A stretch of DNA of 64,000 nt from Lutraria lutraria (lineage: Eukaryota > Mollusca > Bivalvia > Venerida > Mactridae), in assembly GCA_964023205.1 (NCBI GenBank), contig OZ026833.1, forward strand, positions 40,827,137 to 40,891,136. Reading direction: 5' to 3'. The notes under the pieces are model-generated. The model did not search any database and was not told where the DNA came from. It was given only the letters and a program-made list of their open reading frames with translations. The position numbers were made by a program, and so were the translations under genes. Below are positions 60,288-64,000 of this stretch, piece after piece; position 1 is the first letter of the stretch, and each line of letters starts with the position of its first letter.

Positions 60288-61444
60288 TAGCTCACATGTC
60301 ACAAAGTGACAAAGTGAGCTATTAGGATCACTCTCCGTCCGGCGTCCGGCGTCGTGCGTCGTCAAACTTTTTGTTGTGACCACACTAGGGGCCACATTTT
60401 TGGCTCAATTTTAGCAAAACTGGGTCAGAACGTTAATATCAACAAAATCTCGGACGAGTTCGATATTGGGCCATTTGGGGTCAAAAACTAGGTCACCAGG
60501 GCCAAATAAGGGAAAACCTTGTGAACACTTTAGAAATCACTGTTCTGAATTTATCTTCATGAAACTTTGTCAGAATGTTTATTTTAATAATATGTAGGTC
60601 AAGTTTGAAAATGGGTAATTTCTGTAGTAAAATTAGGTCACTAGGGCAAATTGCTGGAAAACCTTGTGAACACTCTAGAAGTCACTGTTTTGATTGGATG
60701 ATCATGAAACCTTGTCAGAATGTTTGTCTTCATAATATCTTGGACGAGTTCGAACATGGGTCATCTTGGGTCAAAAACTAGGTCGCTAGGTCAAATCTTA
60801 TGAAAAACCATGTTAACACTGTAGATTTCACAGTTATTATTGGATCTTCACCAAACTTTGTCAAATTGTTTGTTTTAATAATATAACGGTCAAGTATAAA
60901 TATGGGTCATCTGGGGTCAATAACTAGGTCACCAGGTCAAATCTTAGGAAAACTTTGTTAACACTGTAGATGTCACAGTTTTAATTGGATCTTCACCAAA
61001 CCTTGTCAAAATGTTTGCCTCAATGATATGTGGGTCAAGGATGAACATGGGTCAGTCGGGTTCCAAAACTGGGTCACAAGGTCAAATCTTAGGTAAAAAT
61101 CTTGCAAAAGCTCTAAATGTCATGGTTTTGATTGGATCTTGGCCAAACCTTGTCAGATTGTTTGTCTTAATGTTATTAAGAACAAGTTCAAATATGGGTC
61201 ACCTAGGGTCAAAAACCAGGTCACAAGGTCAAATCTTAGGAAAACCTTATTAACACTGTAGATGTCAAATTTTGATCATATCTTCACCAAACCTAGTCAG
61301 ACTGTTTGTCTTAATGATATGTAAGACAAATTCGAACATAGGTCGTCTGGGGTCAAAAACTAGGTCACCGGTTCAAAACAATGTTTTAATGAGTGAACAG
61401 TGATTGTCATGTGAGCGATATAGGGCCATCTTGGCCCTCTTGTT
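60288..61444 (+). mobile_element. Tandem-core element, 1.16 kb, best preserved of its family
   Basis: Head TAGCTCACATGTCACAAAGT folds on itself (pairs with gtgac...gtgagcta to 60321). The head is followed by gtccggcgtccggcgtcgtg. Seven units with aactaggtcaccagg sit at 60491, 60636, 60781, 60927, 61072, 61219 and 61363 (144-147 bp apart). The tail is gtcatgtgagcgatataggg then ccatcttggccctcttg. GCTCACATG at 60290 is complementary to CATGTGAGC at 61408. Confidence 0.8.
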
Positions 61445-62464
61445 TATGAGAACTTAAAGGGTTAGAAAAGGTTGCTGACATAGTGTAATTAGCAAGAACT
61501 GGAAAGTTCAGAATTGAATCAGACATTGACCTGCTCTCCGTCATCTGGGTCAGAATTATTTTTCATGGCATCAACTTCAATTTGAATTTAGAATTTGAGC
61601 ATTGGTGGAGTACAACCTTATCATTAATATTTAAAAAAAAAAAAGTTCATTTATATGTTCACATTGATGAGACCATTGATTGACCTTGAATGTTCAACTT
61701 GAAGATCAGAGATTTGGTGCTCAATTATCATAAATTAATAAGTGGACTGTACTTGGTTCATCTTTGGGCATCTGATACCTACCTAGCTATAAGCTTCCTT
61801 AAAATGCAACCAATAGCCATCCATGTCTGATTGCTACCTTCTTGATCGATTTTTGCTTGTATAGTTGTTTTCTATTGGTTTCTTTTTTGAATAAAAGAAA
61901 AGATTTAATATCAGACCAAAGACTTTAGTCTCGAATATTTTATTGTAAAAATAATATTTGCCATTATTTCTCATAAATCATTTGTTCCATATACTTTGAC
62001 ACTATTCTGAAGTGACCTTAATAAATTATAATATCACATTAATTGTCTAAATGATCAAATATAAATTGTCATTATTAATATGAGAACCGGGCATTAGGAT
62101 GACTTTTATTGAATTTTAACATGATACTATGATAGATTGCTATTTTAAATGTCAACTCATATAAAATATTGAACTTGTACATGATTGTGTATTTGACATT
62201 TGGCTTCTCAAATGGGTCCGTTAAAAGTGTGAAGTTAATATTCAATTGTATGATTAGTTTTCAGTTGAATTATAACCAATTGATTCTCCCATCACTAAAT
62301 GTATGAAAAGGGCAATGAATCACCCCATATATTTCAAAATTGATTTTTTTTCATCAATATATGCTTCAAATCAATATTTAGTTTTGAGAGAGAAATTTTT
62401 GAGAGTTTTGAAATGATTTGAATATTGACTTCGCCTTCGAATATTTCAAAAACCCTTTCATGGT
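61445..62464. other. Intron sequence, nothing recognised
   Basis: AT-rich, no exon supported. Confidence 0.35.
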
Positions 62465-62530
62465 CCCAATCGCAACTCGTAACTGAGCTCATATCTGTTG
62501 AATGGGCCGTTAAACAACAGATAAACACAA
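62465..62530 (+). repeat. SINE-type 3' tail
   Basis: tgttgaatgggccgttaaac then aacagataaaca, the tail shared with 32.5, 34.2 and 51.1 kb. Confidence 0.45.
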
Positions 62531-62698
62531 ACATACTAAAGGTTGAAATTAAAACAGTTTTCATGTTCTGTTACATCATTAGGTTGCACTATAATTGCTA
62601 ACAACTGCATGATGTAAATGTATGCAGTATTGATTTGTTTATGTAACATCTTGATAAGGTACATGTCAATTAAGTTGCCAAATGTGTGTCGTCAACAT

Positions 62699-62894
62699 CA
62701 GGGCTTTTTTTTCCTTCTATAGGAGGGGCCGTTCATAGGCGTCTTCCCCTCAGGAAAATTCTTTAAAATCATGCAGTTTTCCCCTAAAATTCAATTTACA
62801 TTAGTTTTTTCTTCCACTTTTGCAAAAATTATGCATTGTTTTCCCCTAAATTAAAGGAAAAGGCCCCTTCCCCTACCTGTGAAAAAAAGTCCTG
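62699..62894. mobile_element. MITE, 196 bp, with inverted ends
   Basis: Left end CAGGGCTTTTTTTTCC and right end GTGAAAAAAAGTCCTG are inverted repeats with few mismatches. The interior has repeated ttcccct motifs. Flanks aacat and aatat are a possible imperfect 5-bp duplication. Appears to be the intact form of the degraded 'ttggggaa' repeats in this window. Confidence 0.6.
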
Positions 62895-64000
62895 AATATA
62901 ATATATAAGTTCATCATTCAGTATCAAAGACTGTTCAGAGTTTATTCAGAGTACAATTATCATATATTTGCTTTATTTGATTTGTCAATAAAATATTCTC
63001 TAAATTTTGATTGGTTATTCCACTTATGATTGCTTTTATTCTTTTTCTTGAACAAGTTTAACAGTTTTATACTGTATTGTTTGTTGATTTCTTTCACACA
63101 AAAAATTCAGAACAATGTTTATAAAATCCTTCACATTTGTAAAAGATTTTAAAATCAACAAATAAACTATAGTGATACTGTAATATAATTAAGTATTGGC
63201 AATGACATATAATTTTATTCAAGTGGTTTTATTGAACACATAATTATAATGTCATACCAGTTCAAACCTCCCATGTGTTTGCACTCAGTAAAATAAGATT
63301 CAGTTGTCACTGCTATAATTATAGTACTACAAACTTCTATGATAGGCACCTATAATATCAGTCACATTTTGCTGACAAATTTGTGGTTGCTGGTTGCAAT
63401 TTGAACGCAGGTTGCTGAGTACTTTATAAACATTGTGAAAAAGCGCTGAGGTTTTTTGAAGTGGTTGCTAAAGAAAAAAGTTGCTGTTTTAATTAATACA
63501 TTCACATAGTCATATGAGCAAGATTAACTGTATTTGCTATTTAACTACATTAAATTATTTATTAAGTAAGTCTGCAATGAGTTCTTTGTATGTAATGGTG
63601 GGAGCTATTATCGTTAGGTCTTTATTATTCAGGAAAACTTATGTCACTGCATGAGTACATTACTAATCTATTTGTTATTATATAAACAAATAATTGATGA
63701 CGTTATCTTGTACCCTTCACATGATGATTATAGCCATGAAAATTCTGGTGAAAGTATTATTGTTATATCATTATTATATCTTACAGTAATAAACGTTCCA
63801 AGTTATTTAATTGTTCATTGTTGAGAATAATCATTGTGTCTTTTAGTTGTATATATATATTCCTATCGCATTCTGAAGTAGTGCACCTGTGATGGTAAAA
63901 TTATTATCAGAATGGTTAAAAAAAATCTAAAACAAACAAAAAATTATGCAGAATATGAGCTCATTCTATTCTCAATGGTACATTCTTAAGTCTACTACTT
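62895..64000. other. Intron sequence to the right edge, nothing recognised
   Basis: AT-rich. No exon completing the phase-2 donor at 55446 was found. Confidence 0.35.

Noticed and set aside
61011..61253. 80-codon open frame
   Set aside because: Lies within tandem units of the 60.3 kb element.

Overview
This is a eukaryotic, AT-rich, intron-rich and repeat-dense window. Short coding exons with GT-AG introns, TATA boxes, mariner relics, tRNA-like SINEs and many short DNA transposons rule out a prokaryote. The repeat style (SINE-like tails ending near 'gggccgttaaac', and elements with tandem 'ggtcaaaaactaggtcacc' cores between short hairpins) is what I associate with bivalve molluscs. That assignment is inference from pattern, not a database match. 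Nearly all long open frames here are chance or minisatellite artefacts; the real coding sequence is in short exons.

Left third (1-27.8 kb): a cluster of three paralogous trypsin-fold (S1A) genes. Gene 1 (+ strand, last three exons, running in from the left edge) faces gene 2 (- strand, 10929-4552), and gene 3 (- strand, 24481-18515) follows gene 2 in tandem. Genes 2 and 3 can each be assembled as eight exons with conserved phases, giving 271- and 270-residue secreted proteins with a signal peptide, a short charged propeptide, an intact Arg-Ile-Val-Gly-Gly activation site and all eight core cysteines. The catalytic residues are lost: His57 is Asp in gene 2 and Ser in gene 3, and Ser195 is Gly in all three. 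These are serine-protease homologues (pseudoproteases). Genes 2 and 3 sit in a segmental duplication of about 9-10 kb that also carries a 34-bp satellite upstream of each promoter. The satellite is decayed behind gene 2 and freshly expanded to about 25 copies behind gene 3. Later insertions include a TTAA-flanked 0.93-kb element in gene 2 intron 6 and a tandem-core element in gene 3 intron 1. Between genes 1 and 2 is a broken mariner transposase. Between genes 2 and 3 is a relic element with nine copies of a near-palindromic 14-mer.

Middle (27.8-35.9 kb): intergenic, with a 17-bp array, SINE pieces and one short unexplained open frame.

Right half (35.9-64 kb): one gene of unknown function on the + strand with a 9-nt first coding exon, an 11.6-kb first intron and exons at 47.6 and 55.3 kb, continuing past the window. 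Its introns hold at least six tandem-core elements (unit length about 140-170 bp), a pair of 184-bp MITEs with target-site duplications, SINEs, G tracts and a 72-bp hairpin element.
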